Shown one piece after another: positions 54,654 through 63,766 of a stretch of 64,000 nt of DNA. The notes beneath the pieces were generated by a model. The model made no database searches. It had not been told where the DNA came from and saw only the letters and a program-made list of their open reading frames with translations. The DNA is from Bryobacteraceae bacterium (GTDB taxonomy: Bacteria; Acidobacteriota; Terriglobia; Bryobacterales; Bryobacteraceae): NCBI GenBank assembly GCA_026129905.1, contig JAHCHE010000010.1, positions 1 through 64,000 on the forward strand, read 5' to 3'. A program made the translations under genes and the position numbers. The number at the start of each line of letters is the position of its first letter. Within the stretch, counting starts at the first letter, position 1.

Positions 54654-55757
54654 ATGCAACGCAAACCGCCCGTATTCATCGTCGGCAGCCCGCGCTCCGG
54701 CACGACGTGGCTATACCACGTGCTGCTTTCCTCCGGCGGGTTTGCCATCTACCGCACCGAGCCGAAGATCTTCACGTATCTCGCCCCTATGTTCGGCGGC
54801 TTCCGCGCCGGCGCCCAGCGGGAGCGTTTCCTCCAGCGATGGCTCGGGACGGAAGATTTTCTCCGCAGTGGGTTGGAGGCGGAACCGCTGCGCCGGAAGA
54901 TCCTGAACGAGTGCGCATCGGCGGGCGATTGCCAGCGCCTCCTGATGGATGCCGTCGCCGACGCGCAGGGCGCGCCTCGCTGGTCCGATTGCACCCCGGA
55001 CAACCTGCTGCACATCGCCGAGATCAAGCGCAGCTTTCCCGACGCGCTTTTCATCCACATGATCCGCGACGGCCGCGACGTTGCGCTTTCGATGGCGAAA
55101 CAGGCCTGGATTCGTCCATTCCCGTGGGACCGTCGCCGCAACCTCCTGCCGGCCGCCCTTTACTGGGCCTGGGTGGTCGGACGTGGATGTCAGGCGGGGC
55201 GGCGACTCGGCGACGGCAGTTACCTGGAAGTGCATTATCGCGACCTGGTGCAGCAATACGAGCCGACGCTGGCGCGAATTGCGGCCTTCCTTTCGCACGG
55301 CCTGGACCCCAGTCGCATCCAACGGGCAGGCATCGGCTCGGTGAGCAGGCCCAACACCTCCTTCGCGGCTAAAGCCGGCAGCGGGTTCCAGCCGGTGGAC
55401 CGTTGGAAGTCGTCCTGCTCGAATAACGACCTGACGTTGATGGAGCGAGCCATCGGCCGGCGCCTGACGGAACTCGGCTATCCGCTCATTACCCCCCCTT
55501 CGCAACTTCGAGGCTCGGTCTGGGATGGTGCGAACTGGCGCTTGTACCGTCTGAACTTCGCCCTTCGCTTCTGGCTGAAGACGCGGACGCCGCTCGGTCG
55601 CTGGCTGTCCGCCACCACGATGCTCGAACCCGGCGCCGCCGGCGACTTGGAGGACAAGACGCTGCGGCCGGCGTTGCACCTGGATTTTGTGCGAAGCTGC
55701 GTGGCGGGCGAAGTCCTCAGCGGCGACTCCGCTTTCGACGTTGCCGGTCGCCCGTAA
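54654..55757 (+). CDS. PAPS-dependent sulfotransferase-like protein
   Basis: A 367-aa cytoplasmic protein with the PAPS 5'-phosphosulfate loop VGSPRSGTTWLYHVL near residue 11 and the 3'-phosphate motif around LFIHMIRDGRDVALSMAKQ. It should sulfate a carbohydrate or other hydroxyl acceptor. The ATG at 54654 has GGAGGAGG 6 nt upstream; a longer frame to 54561 would overlap asnB by 58 nt. Coupled to asnB, so the two may act on one product such as a surface glycan. Confidence 0.85.
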   Translation: MQRKPPVFIVGSPRSGTTWLYHVLLSSGGFAIYRTEPKIFTYLAPMFGGFRAGAQRERFLQRWLGTEDFLRSGLEAEPLRRKILNECASAGDCQRLLMDAVADAQGAPRWSDCTPDNLLHIAEIKRSFPDALFIHMIRDGRDVALSMAKQAWIRPFPWDRRRNLLPAALYWAWVVGRGCQAGRRLGDGSYLEVHYRDLVQQYEPTLARIAAFLSHGLDPSRIQRAGIGSVSRPNTSFAAKAGSGFQPVDRWKSSCSNNDLTLMERAIGRRLTELGYPLITPPSQLRGSVWDGANWRLYRLNFALRFWLKTRTPLGRWLSATTMLEPGAAGDLEDKTLRPALHLDFVRSCVAGEVLSGDSAFDVAGRP

Positions 55758-55796
55758 GCTGAATGGGCATCGTCCGCCCTGCTATGGCCGGCGCAA

Positions 55797-56387
55797 TCAG
55801 CGGTTCTCGATCAGCATCCGGATGGTCGCCGAGACGCCGGCCGGCTCCCGCGTGCCGTCGATCGTCCAGATCGATTCGTCGGCATAGTAATCGCGGAGCA
55901 TCTTGGATTCACGGCGATAGTCGGCCAGGCGCTGCTCCACGATTTCGGGCGCGTCCTCGGACGACCCGCGCTGGGCGCACCGCTCGCGCACCATGTTGTC
56001 GGGAATCCGGATCTCGATTACCACGGGCGACGGCAGGTCCTTCTCCTTGACCAGCGCGCCGAGATGCTCGGCCTGCTCGCGCGTGGACGGGTAGCCGTCA
56101 AGCGCGAAGCCCTGGCTGAGGTCCAGTGCATCCATCCGTTGGCGCACCAGGTCGCCGACGGCGCTGTCGGAACGCGTCAGCGGCCTCTGGTCTCCGGAAG
56201 CGCTATTCCGCTCCGCCAGCAGGTCCTCGATTGAGATCGTCGGAATGTTGTATTTGCGCTGCAGATAGTCGGCCTGCGTCGTCTTGCCGCTGGCCGGCGG
56301 GCCGATGAGGACCACCACCACCGGTTTCCGCGCCGGCTGGGCCAGCAGCGCGGCCGCCAGCAAAGGGAGGAAGTACCTGCTTTTCAT
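55797..56387 (-). CDS. Adenylate-kinase-like P-loop kinase with a signal peptide
   Basis: A 196-aa protein: an N-terminal export signal MKSRYFLPLLAAALLAQPA, then an NMP-kinase fold with P-loop VLIGPPASGKTTQADYLQRK near residue 27, ISIEDLLAERNS (NMP-binding region), the GFALDGYPSTREQAEHLGAL motif near 95 and RCAQRGSSEDAPEIVEQRL (lid-like arginines). The kinase motifs look intact, but the extra hydrophobic leader is unusual for this cytoplasmic family. GAGGGG is upstream of the ATG at 56387. Convergent with the sulfotransferase gene. Confidence 0.8.
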   Translation of the reverse strand: MKSRYFLPLLAAALLAQPARKPVVVVLIGPPASGKTTQADYLQRKYNIPTISIEDLLAERNSASGDQRPLTRSDSAVGDLVRQRMDALDLSQGFALDGYPSTREQAEHLGALVKEKDLPSPVVIEIRIPDNMVRERCAQRGSSEDAPEIVEQRLADYRRESKMLRDYYADESIWTIDGTREPAGVSATIRMLIENR

Positions 56388-56427
56388 TTTCAGCGAGACC
56401 CCTCCCCTTAAGAATACCAGCCGCGGT

Positions 56428-57006
56428 TTACCGCATCCGCTCGGCCGTCACCGTTACCGGCACGCCTTTGGTCACCGAGTCGTACACGGGCGAGTACGTG
56501 GGGCCGAGTTTGTAGAGCTGTTCCAATTGCTCGTCCGTCATGTCGCCCTTGATCCGGAACCGAATGGCGATGTTCTGATAACCGTTGCGGACGCTCTTAT
56601 CGAGGCCGAGGAATCCTCGCAGGTCGATGTGTCCCTCGAGGGAGGATTCCACCTCTTCAACCCGGATGCCGTGCGCGGCGGCGTGGTAGACCATTGACGT
56701 CGTCACACAGGCGGCCAGCGCGTGCAGCAGGTACTCCACCGGGTTCGCGCCCCGGTCCTTGCCCAGCAGGACCGGCGGCTCGTCGGCGTCCAGCAGGAAG
56801 GTCTTGCCGCGATCCACCTCTTCCATCGCTCCGTAGAAGTTGTTCACCGCCGAACGGTTGTGTCCGCCGTCCAACCACTGGTTGTCGATGCGGAACTTGA
56901 ACCGCGCGATTCCCGGAGTGGCTTTCACGGCATCGATCGTCTTGAACAATTCGTCGACGTTGACGCCGTTAACCGTGGTTTTTTGCTCCATCTGAGTGGT
57001 TTGCAT
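56428..57006 (-). CDS. OsmC/Ohr-family protein
   Basis: A 192-aa protein of the OsmC/Ohr family: LLGKDRGANPVEYLLHALAA, then the peroxidatic-cysteine helix ALAACVTTSMVYHAAAHG near residue 98, and the family end YSPVYDSVTKGVPVTVTAER. The second cysteine position (usually CPV) is serine here, so classic thiol peroxidase activity would need another resolving thiol. Cytoplasmic. GAAGGG precedes the ATG at 57006. A candidate sigma-54 promoter and paired palindromes lie upstream, next to the end of a sigma-54 activator gene. Confidence 0.85.
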   Translation of the reverse strand: MQTTQMEQKTTVNGVNVDELFKTIDAVKATPGIARFKFRIDNQWLDGGHNRSAVNNFYGAMEEVDRGKTFLLDADEPPVLLGKDRGANPVEYLLHALAACVTTSMVYHAAAHGIRVEEVESSLEGHIDLRGFLGLDKSVRNGYQNIAIRFRIKGDMTDEQLEQLYKLGPTYSPVYDSVTKGVPVTVTAERMR

Positions 57007-57056
57007 TTTCTTTTTCCCTTCACCTTAGTCTGTTTTACTGCCCGCCAGATAAGAGC

Positions 57057-57071
57057 GCAGGTTCGCTTCCA
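57057..57071 (-). promoter_or_regulatory. Candidate sigma-54 promoter of osmC
   Basis: On the minus strand TGGAAGCGAACCTGC fits the -24/-12 frame TGGCACG-N4-TTGC at 9 of 11 fixed or strong positions if near matches count: GG and GC are exact and spaced by 10 bp. The transcript would start about 40 nt before the OsmC ATG. Weak by itself, stronger with the activator gene and palindromes nearby. Confidence 0.5.
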
Positions 57072-57156
57072 GAACCATTGCGGACGCCTCGACGCAGAAA
57101 ACAATGGGCTTGCGCGTATTCGGCGAGGTCCGCCGGGTCGCGTAATCTCATGACTT

Positions 57157-57195
57157 GCGAGATCTCGCGAGCTGGAGCCGCGAGTTCTCGCGAGC
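57157..57195 (-). promoter_or_regulatory. Paired 16-bp palindromic activator sites
   Basis: GCGAGATCTCGCGAGC (57157-57172) and GCGAGTTCTCGCGAGC (57180-57195) are direct repeats differing at one base, spaced 23 bp start to start, each containing an inverted repeat (GCGAGA/TCTCGC and CGCGAG/CTCGCG). They lie about 110-150 bp upstream of the predicted osmC transcript start, a usual place for enhancer sites of sigma-54 activators, and only 13 bp from the activator gene's stop. Confidence 0.75.
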
Positions 57196-57207
57196 CTTCG
57201 AGGCCGC

Positions 57208-59136
57208 TCAATGGAGCCGTCGAACTCCGAGGGCTTTCATGCGCGACGTCAGCGTCGAAGGAGGCATTCCCAGCATCCGCGCGGCGCCGTCCGGTCCCGA
57301 AATACGCCCGCCGGCGGCTTCGAGAGCACGCTCGATATTCGCGCGCTCGAGTTCCCGAAACTCACGTTCGGTGTACACTGGCGGCGTTGCCGGCTGATCC
57401 CCCGGTTCTGCCATAAGCGCCGTGGGGCGGGGAGGTAGAGCGTCAAAGCGCAGTCGGCCGTCGCGGGAGGTGATTGCCGCCCGCTCGATGACGTTCTGCA
57501 ACTCGCGAACATTGCCCGGCCAGTCGTAGGCGCACAGCGGCTCCAGGCACTCCGGCGGGAGCCCCATCGGTTCGCGCCCGATCCGCTGGCAGGATTGCTT
57601 CAGAAATCGGGCCGCCAGTTGCGGGATATCTTCACGCCGCTCCCGTAGCGGCGGCACCTTGATGGGAAACACGTTCAGCCGATAGTAGAGATCCTCGCGG
57701 AACTTGCCTTCTTTGATCTCGTCCAGGAGATTTCGGTTGGTGGCTGCAACCACCCGAACATCGACTTTTCGCGTGCGCGACCCTCCTACCGGCTCAAACT
57801 CCCCCTCCTGTAACACGCGCAACAGTTTCGCCTGCAAGTCGACGGGCAATTCACCGATCTCATCCAGAAAGATCGTGCCGCGGTCGGCGAGCGCGAAACG
57901 GCCCTCCCGCCGCAACGTCGCCCCGGTAAAAGCGCCGCGCTCATGCCCGAAAAATTCGCTCTCGATAAGTCCGGGGGCAATCGCGGCGCAGTTCACCTTG
58001 ATCAGGGGTTTTTGGGCTCGGCGGCCGGCGGCGTGCAGCGCGCGCGCCACTAGTTCCTTGCCGGTTCCCGTTTCGCCGCAGATGAGCACCGTCGCGTCGG
58101 TCGGCGCCGCCTGCGAAATCTGCCGCAGCAGGGCGAGCATCGGCGGGCTGTCTCCGAGAATTTCGCGGAAATTGTGAAGCTCTTCTATCTCCTGCTTGAA
58201 GTAGTTCGATTCGTTGGTCAGCGCGTCGATCCTCTGCTCGGCTTCGCGCTGATCCTCCACATTGCGCAGGATCAGCGTGAAGAAACCGGTACGCTGCGCT
58301 TCATACCGGGAAAGGCTGGCCTCCGCGGGGAACAGGCCTCCGTCCGCGCGCTGAGCGGTGAGCCCCCCAGGGATCCAAAGGTATTGCCGGTCCGATGGTA
58401 AAGAGTCCAACTCGGCCGCAAGACGGGACAGCTTCCGCCCGCTCTCCGGAGCGAGGAATTCGCGAAAATCGCGCCCCGCCATCTCAGTTGAACCGGCGCC
58501 GAACGTCTTGGCGGCCGAGCGGTTCGCTCGGGTTACCTTCAGGTGGGCGTCCAATTCGACGATGGCATCCATCGCGCTGTCGAGCAGGCGCGAAAGTTTC
58601 AGCTCCCGTTCCTGCGTCTCGGCTTCCGCCCGCAGCCGCTGCAGTTCCGCCGCCGCGCGGGCGGCGAAGATCCGGAAGAGCGCTTCATACCGCGGCGCGG
58701 CCGGCATCGGCTTGGTGTCGAGAATGGCCAGGTGCCCGAGTATCGAACCGTCGGCGCCGCAAAGCGGAGCGCCCATGTAGCTGACCGCGCGAAAGCCCTT
58801 CAGGTCCGGATCGCGGGGAAACAGCTCAATGATGTTCTCCGGGAAGTGAACCAGGCAGGCCTTCTCGATCACGGGTTCGCACGGCGTGCCGCTGATCCCG
58901 TATTCGTACTGTGGGATGTAGCGGTCCTCAAACCAGAACGAGAGCGCGCGCAGCCGCTTTGGCTGCGGCGCAAATTCGGTGACCCACGCGCCGGCCGCGC
59001 CGAGCGCGCCGGCCACGTTCCTCACCAGCGATGCGAAGAATCCCTCACCCGTGACGCCCGCCGTTCCTTCCAGGATGGCGCGGATGGCATCGTCTTCCGA
59101 CGCCGGCGCCGCGCGACTGCCGTAGCCAGGTTGCAC
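57208..59136 (-). CDS. Sigma-54-dependent activator with GAF and PAS domains
   Basis: A 642-aa regulator. Domains: GAF residues about 15-165; PAS about 185-300 (ELDAHLKVTRANRSAAKTFG); AAA+ ATPase about 340-575 with Walker A CGETGTGKELVARALH, the sigma-54-contact loop GAFTGA near residue 398, Walker B GTIFLDEIGELP and the arginine finger region FREDLYYRLNVFPIKVPPLR; Fis-type HTH at the C-terminus (GPDGAARMLGMPPSTLTSRMK). A GAF sensor suggests a small-molecule or redox signal. GGAGAG precedes the GTG at 59136. Palindromes adjacent to its stop are probably its binding sites for osmC. Confidence 0.94.
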   Translation of the reverse strand: MQPGYGSRAAPASEDDAIRAILEGTAGVTGEGFFASLVRNVAGALGAAGAWVTEFAPQPKRLRALSFWFEDRYIPQYEYGISGTPCEPVIEKACLVHFPENIIELFPRDPDLKGFRAVSYMGAPLCGADGSILGHLAILDTKPMPAAPRYEALFRIFAARAAAELQRLRAEAETQERELKLSRLLDSAMDAIVELDAHLKVTRANRSAAKTFGAGSTEMAGRDFREFLAPESGRKLSRLAAELDSLPSDRQYLWIPGGLTAQRADGGLFPAEASLSRYEAQRTGFFTLILRNVEDQREAEQRIDALTNESNYFKQEIEELHNFREILGDSPPMLALLRQISQAAPTDATVLICGETGTGKELVARALHAAGRRAQKPLIKVNCAAIAPGLIESEFFGHERGAFTGATLRREGRFALADRGTIFLDEIGELPVDLQAKLLRVLQEGEFEPVGGSRTRKVDVRVVAATNRNLLDEIKEGKFREDLYYRLNVFPIKVPPLRERREDIPQLAARFLKQSCQRIGREPMGLPPECLEPLCAYDWPGNVRELQNVIERAAITSRDGRLRFDALPPRPTALMAEPGDQPATPPVYTEREFRELERANIERALEAAGGRISGPDGAARMLGMPPSTLTSRMKALGVRRLH

Positions 59137-59161
59137 GAAACTTCTCTCCGCCGCGGGCGGC

Positions 59162-59938
59162 CTACATGTTGAGCGTAATGACGTAGAAGGCGGCGCCCTG
59201 CGGGTCCGCCATCATCGCGATCCGGCCTACTCCCGGCGCATCGAACGGCCCCTGCCTCGTTTTGCCTCCGAGCATCCTTGCCCGCGCCGCCGTGCCGTCG
59301 CAATCGTCCACCAGGAAGTAGATGCCCCAATGAGGCGGCACGCCTTCCCATTCCTCATCCATCTGCAACAGCCCCCCGCGGAACTCGCCGCCGATGCCGT
59401 ATTCGACATAAGTAGGCATGTTGACGTTGGTCCGGGTCTCCCAGCCGAACAGCAGGTTGTAGAATTCGCGGGCCTCGGAAGTGTCGCGGGTCGCCAGTTC
59501 CGTCCAGCAGACGGAGTTCTTCTCACCGTATACACCAACGCCTTTGTGCCGTTTCGCCTGCCAGAGGCCGAACACGGCGCCGCCCGGGTCGCGGCACACC
59601 GCCATCCGCCCGAGATCCCTTACGTCAAACGGCTCCATGATCACGCTGCCGCCCAGTTGCGCGGCCTTCGCCGCCGTTTCGTCCGCGTTCGTGGCGGCAA
59701 AGTACGCCATCCAATGGGGAGAAACGCCCTGCGCCTGCTGCTCCGGCGCCAACGCGTACGCGCCGCCGACATCCGCGTCTTTCAAGCGAAAGATCGAGTA
59801 GACCCGATCTTCCCCCATTTCGGAATCGGTGACCCTCCAACCCAGTAATTGCGTGTAGAACTGTTTAGCGGCGTTCTGGTCGGTTGTACCTAACTCAAAC
59901 CAGCAAGGCGCGCCGAGCGAATCGTCGACACCAGGCAT
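59162..59938 (-). CDS. Two-domain VOC (glyoxalase-like) protein
   Basis: A 258-aa protein of two VOC modules in tandem: residues about 8-125 (APCWFELGTTDQNAAKQFYT...FGLWQAK) and 140-255 (VCWTELATRDTSEAREFYNL...AAFYVITL). Each has the typical HW/PHW and final E/D-type positions, for example GVSPHWMAYF and GVPPHWGIYF. VOC proteins bind metals and act as lyases, dioxygenases or resistance proteins; substrate unknown. It ends 25 bp before the sigma-54 activator start and may share its transcript. Confidence 0.85.
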   Translation of the reverse strand: MPGVDDSLGAPCWFELGTTDQNAAKQFYTQLLGWRVTDSEMGEDRVYSIFRLKDADVGGAYALAPEQQAQGVSPHWMAYFAATNADETAAKAAQLGGSVIMEPFDVRDLGRMAVCRDPGGAVFGLWQAKRHKGVGVYGEKNSVCWTELATRDTSEAREFYNLLFGWETRTNVNMPTYVEYGIGGEFRGGLLQMDEEWEGVPPHWGIYFLVDDCDGTAARARMLGGKTRQGPFDAPGVGRIAMMADPQGAAFYVITLNM

Positions 59939-60023
59939 CCCTCTGCGTCCCTCCGTCAGTCAGACTACCATAGCGGCTGCGCCTGCTAAAGCGCGCGCGG
60001 CCTCGCGCCGATAGACGACTCGG

Positions 60024-61598
60024 GTGTCTTCGGCAAAACGTTTCCTGAGCCTGCTCATCGTCCTGGCGGCGCTGGCGCCCGCCGCCCGCCTGGCCTGGAC
60101 CTGGCGCGCCATGCCTCACTTGGGCGTCTACGACGACGACGCGGTCTACTGGGTCACGGCGAAGTCGTTGGCGGAGGGCAGGGGATACCGCATCGCCGGA
60201 TTGCCCGGCGAGCCGGCGCAGACGAAATACCCGCCGGTCTACCCTCTGCTGCTGGCATCGATCTGGAAACTCAACCCTTCTTTCCCGTCGAACCTGCCGG
60301 CCGCCATGTTGTTTCAATGGCTGATGCTGCCGGCGCTGCTGGCCGCGTCATGGTCGCTGTTCGCGCAATTCGGCCTGTCTCATCGTCTCAAGCTCGTTCT
60401 TTGCGCGCTGATGGCTCTGAATCCGATTCAGGCCTTCTTTTCGGCCACGCTGATGTCGGAAACGCTCTTCACGATCTGCCTTGTCTCGGCTGTCATCCTG
60501 GGGGAGAAAGCCGCGCGGGCGCGGCGAGAGCTTCCCGTTGCGCTTTGCGCCGGCCTCCTGGCGGGCATTGCGTACCTGACGCGCTCGGTCGCATTGCCGA
60601 TGCTGATCGCGGGTCCGCTGTACCTGCTCATGCGGCGGCGAGCCCGGCCGGCGCTGTTTTTCGCGGCAGGCATGCTCCCGCTGGTAGCCGGTTGGCTCCT
60701 GTGGATGCGCGCGCGCGTTCCCCGGTCCCTCGACCTTGTGTCGTCCTTCTACACCGACTACGTGCGCTTCAACTACTACGGCATTGGAGCGGACGACCTG
60801 GGTTTATATCTCGGAGCGAATTTCTCGCGGCTGACGGAGGCGATCGGCCAGATGCTGGTGTTCAATCCGTCGGATTCATTTCTCAGCGTCTCGCTCGCCC
60901 GCGTGCTTTCGGTTGCCGCCATCGCGGGCGCCATCCGGCTTGCGAGACGAAGCGGCCATTGGCTGTACGCGCTGTTCGCGCTCCTATACCTGCTGCTGCT
61001 CCTGGTGTGGCCATACACCCCGGATCCGCGCTTTGTTCTCCCGTTGCTGCCGCTGATGCTTGCCGGCCTGGCCGTTGAGTTCCTCCGCATACTCCGGGTG
61101 GTTGGAAAGGCTTGGCGCTCCCAGCGCGCGGCAGCCGCTGTCGTCTCCTTGGGGCTGGCGGCCTTTCTCGCGGCGGGAGTGTGGCTCACCTACTCCGGCC
61201 TCACGGGGACCATGCCCCGGCTCTTTGCCATGCAAGCGGCTCGGACCGAGGAGAGCTTGGGAGCTTTCCGCTGGATTGCGGCGAACGTGCCGCCCGGCGA
61301 TCCGCTGGTGGCGTACCATCAGGCGCTGCTCTATCTGTACACCGGCCGTCAGGCGGCCGCGCTCAAGACACCGCCGGTCTATGCCTACCGGCAGGATGGG
61401 CCCGGACTTGAAGCCCACGTGGCCGAATTCCGGCGCGCAGCCGCCGGCCGCGGCATACGGCGGGTGCTGCATCTGCGCTGCGACGACCGCGCCGGCTGGG
61501 ACGACGCTGCCGGCATGGCCATGCATGCGCTGACCGCGGATCCCGAACGTCAACTGCTTTATTCCGATGCGCATGCGGTGATCGCCGCTCTGCCGTAA
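60024..61598 (+). CDS. GT-C/PMT-type membrane glycosyltransferase-like protein
   Basis: A 524-aa integral membrane protein with about 11 hydrophobic segments. The first loop contains YDDDAVYWVTAKSLAEGRGY then PVYPLLLASIW, the acidic loop and topology seen in PMT/GT-C family enzymes (ArnT/GT39-like), and a C-terminal exported soluble region. It may transfer sugars from polyprenyl phosphate donors. GTG start at 60024; no clear ribosome site. It is divergent from the VOC gene. Confidence 0.75.
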   Translation: MSSAKRFLSLLIVLAALAPAARLAWTWRAMPHLGVYDDDAVYWVTAKSLAEGRGYRIAGLPGEPAQTKYPPVYPLLLASIWKLNPSFPSNLPAAMLFQWLMLPALLAASWSLFAQFGLSHRLKLVLCALMALNPIQAFFSATLMSETLFTICLVSAVILGEKAARARRELPVALCAGLLAGIAYLTRSVALPMLIAGPLYLLMRRRARPALFFAAGMLPLVAGWLLWMRARVPRSLDLVSSFYTDYVRFNYYGIGADDLGLYLGANFSRLTEAIGQMLVFNPSDSFLSVSLARVLSVAAIAGAIRLARRSGHWLYALFALLYLLLLLVWPYTPDPRFVLPLLPLMLAGLAVEFLRILRVVGKAWRSQRAAAAVVSLGLAAFLAAGVWLTYSGLTGTMPRLFAMQAARTEESLGAFRWIAANVPPGDPLVAYHQALLYLYTGRQAAALKTPPVYAYRQDGPGLEAHVAEFRRAAAGRGIRRVLHLRCDDRAGWDDAAGMAMHALTADPERQLLYSDAHAVIAALP

Positions 61599-61673
61599 AC
61601 GGGTTTCCGCGCAGCGGATGGCCGCCTTCGTAACAGCAGCCGGAATCAGCGCCTCTACGTCAAGAGGATCCGA

Positions 61674-62744
61674 ATGGCCGAACGTCAACCAACCGTACTG
61701 ATTACGGGCAGCGAAGGACTGATCGGGGACCGCGTGGTGCAGAACCTCACGCGGGATTTCGATCTGGCCAGCTTTGACATCGAGCGGCCCCATAAACTGC
61801 CGGAAGTTCAGGACTTCATCCATTGCGACCTCACCAGCGACGAGAGCGTGGCGCAAGCCCTGGAGGAAGTGCGCCAGCGGCACGGCAACAGGCTGGCCAG
61901 CGTCATTCACCTTGCCGCTTATTACGATTTTTCCGGCGAGCCCAGCCGGCTTTATGACGATCTCACGGTAGAGGGGACCCGCCGGCTGTTGCGCGGCTTG
62001 CAGACGTTCGAAGTCGAGCAGTTTGTTTTCTCCAGCACGCTCCTTGTCATGAAACCGTGCCAGAAGGGCGAGCTGTTGACGGAAGACTCGCCGCTCGAAG
62101 CCGAATGGCTCTACCCGCAGTCGAAGCTCGATACCGAACGTCTCATCCACGCCGAGCGCGGCAAGGTCAAGACGGTAATCCTTCGCGTGGCGGGCGTCTA
62201 CGACGAAGACGGGAACTCCGTGCCGATCGCGCACCAGATCAGCCGCATTTACGAGAAGAAGCTGGAAAGCTACGCCTTTCCCGGAGACACCAGCACCGGT
62301 CAGGCGTTCGTTCACCTGGACGACCTGGTGGACTGCGTCCGTCGCGTAATCGACCGGCGGCGCGAGCTGGACGACGAAGAGGTCTTCCTCATCGCCGAGC
62401 CCGACGTGATGAGCTACGACGAGCTACAGGACGCGATCGGCGAGTTGACTTACGGGCGCGAATGGCCCACGATCCGCATCCCGAAACCTCTCGCCAAGGC
62501 AGGCGCTTGGGCCATGGACAAGCTGGACCAGAAGGCGTTCATCAAGCCCTGGATGATCGACCTGGCCGACCATCATTATCCCGTCTCGATCGAGAGAGCC
62601 CGCCGGAAGCTGGGCTGGAACCCGGCTCGCCGGCTCCGCCAGACGCTGCCGGAAATCATCCGCCGTCTGAAAGAGGACCCGCAGCGATGGTACGAGACGA
62701 ACAATCTCGAGTTGCCCAAAGAACTCCCGACGCCGGTGAAGTGA
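61674..62744 (+). CDS. Extended SDR NAD-dependent epimerase/dehydratase
   Basis: A 356-aa Rossmann protein with [19 protein letters not shown] (GxxGxxG-like) at the N-terminus, D of [20 protein letters not shown], and a YPQSK active-site motif (YxxxK) near residue 150. Substrate unknown; sugar-nucleotide or isoprenoid modification is typical. GAGGATC precedes the ATG at 61674. Its stop overlaps the VKOR-like start by 4 bases (GTGA). Confidence 0.87.
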   Translation: MAERQPTVLITGSEGLIGDRVVQNLTRDFDLASFDIERPHKLPEVQDFIHCDLTSDESVAQALEEVRQRHGNRLASVIHLAAYYDFSGEPSRLYDDLTVEGTRRLLRGLQTFEVEQFVFSSTLLVMKPCQKGELLTEDSPLEAEWLYPQSKLDTERLIHAERGKVKTVILRVAGVYDEDGNSVPIAHQISRIYEKKLESYAFPGDTSTGQAFVHLDDLVDCVRRVIDRRRELDDEEVFLIAEPDVMSYDELQDAIGELTYGREWPTIRIPKPLAKAGAWAMDKLDQKAFIKPWMIDLADHHYPVSIERARRKLGWNPARRLRQTLPEIIRRLKEDPQRWYETNNLELPKELPTPVK

Positions 62745-63361
62745 GCGGTCTCCATGGTGGAGACGGGAGCGCTTGGGACGCCGTTGCGCCTCCGTGGGAT
62801 TACAACCCGTCCGAGTGGCGGCAACGCGTGCCCATCTGCGCGCTGGCGGGCGTCGCATTCTTCATCGCGACGTACATGGCTCTTTACCAGTGGCGGCTGA
62901 TCGGGTCCGTCTGGGATCCGGTATTCGGGGAACAAACCGCGCACGTGCTCGATTCCGACGTTTCCGAGCGCATGCGAACCTTGTTCGGCATCCCGGACGC
63001 TGCCCTGGGCGCGCTTGCGTATCTTGGTGACGCGATCTATGGTTTGGCCGGATCTTCACGGCGCTGGCAGTACCGGCCCTGGATGACGATGCTGTTCGGG
63101 CTGGATGTGATCCCTTTGGGCATTGTCAGCGCCATTCTTGTGGTGTTGCAGGGAACGGCGGTGGGCGCGTGGTGCTTTCTCTGCCTGGTAACGGCCGCCA
63201 TCTCGCTGACGCTGGTCTGGTTGGCTTACGACGAGATCTGGTCGTGCCTGCTGTACCTCCGGCGCGTGTGGAAGCGCACGCGCGACCCGGCCTTGCTATG
63301 GAGGGTGTTTTGGGGGAATCCCTCCGCGGCCGCCGACCAGGTGGCGCTTGTCAAGGAGTGA
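62741..63361 (+). CDS. VKOR-family membrane protein lacking the loop cysteines
   Basis: A 206-aa membrane protein with four to five helices. The VKOR core is clear from [20 protein letters not shown] and the redox pair [10 protein letters not shown] (CxxC). The first loop, where VKOR enzymes carry a second cysteine pair, reads [20 protein letters not shown] with no cysteine. The GTG at 62741 is chosen for the 4-base overlap with the SDR gene; an ATG at 62687 is also open. The next gene starts 6 bp after its stop. Confidence 0.8.
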   Translation: MSGLHGGDGSAWDAVAPPWDYNPSEWRQRVPICALAGVAFFIATYMALYQWRLIGSVWDPVFGEQTAHVLDSDVSERMRTLFGIPDAALGALAYLGDAIYGLAGSSRRWQYRPWMTMLFGLDVIPLGIVSAILVVLQGTAVGAWCFLCLVTAAISLTLVWLAYDEIWSCLLYLRRVWKRTRDPALLWRVFWGNPSAAADQVALVKE

Positions 63362-63367
63362 AGCCGC

Positions 63368-63712
63368 ATGTGGCCGCGCACGGTTGAGGTGATGTTGGGC
63401 TTCTGGCTAGTGGCAAGCCCGTTCATTTTTCGGCACGAAGTACCGGCCTACTGGTGGAATGACTTGATGGCCGGGTTCGTGGTCATTGTGTCGAGCCTGT
63501 CATCGCACTCTCACAAGCTGCGGGGCGCGCGCCTGGTCACCGCCGCGGCCGGCGCATGGGTGCTGGCCTTCGGCTTCGTATCGCCGCGCCCGCCGCCGGC
63601 GGCGCTCCAGAATGACATCGTTGTCGGGCTGCTTCTGCTGATGTTTGCGATCATTCCGAACAATGCATCCTTGCCGCCCGAGGGCTGGCGCAATCCGCGG
63701 CCTCCGGCATAG
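63368..63712 (+). CDS. SPW-repeat membrane protein
   Basis: A 114-aa protein with about three to four membrane helices arranged as SPW-type repeats (VMLGFWLVASPFIFRHEVPA, then GAWVLAFGFVSPRPPPAALQ, each followed by ND and G motifs). AAGGAG is 9 nt before the ATG at 63368. Third member of the SDR-VKOR-SPW operon; function unknown. Confidence 0.75.
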   Translation: MWPRTVEVMLGFWLVASPFIFRHEVPAYWWNDLMAGFVVIVSSLSSHSHKLRGARLVTAAAGAWVLAFGFVSPRPPPAALQNDIVVGLLLLMFAIIPNNASLPPEGWRNPRPPA

Positions 63713-63766
63713 AAGCGCCTTGACCGCGCAGCCCCGGCATCATACCCTGTTGGTGCGGAGGTGAGC

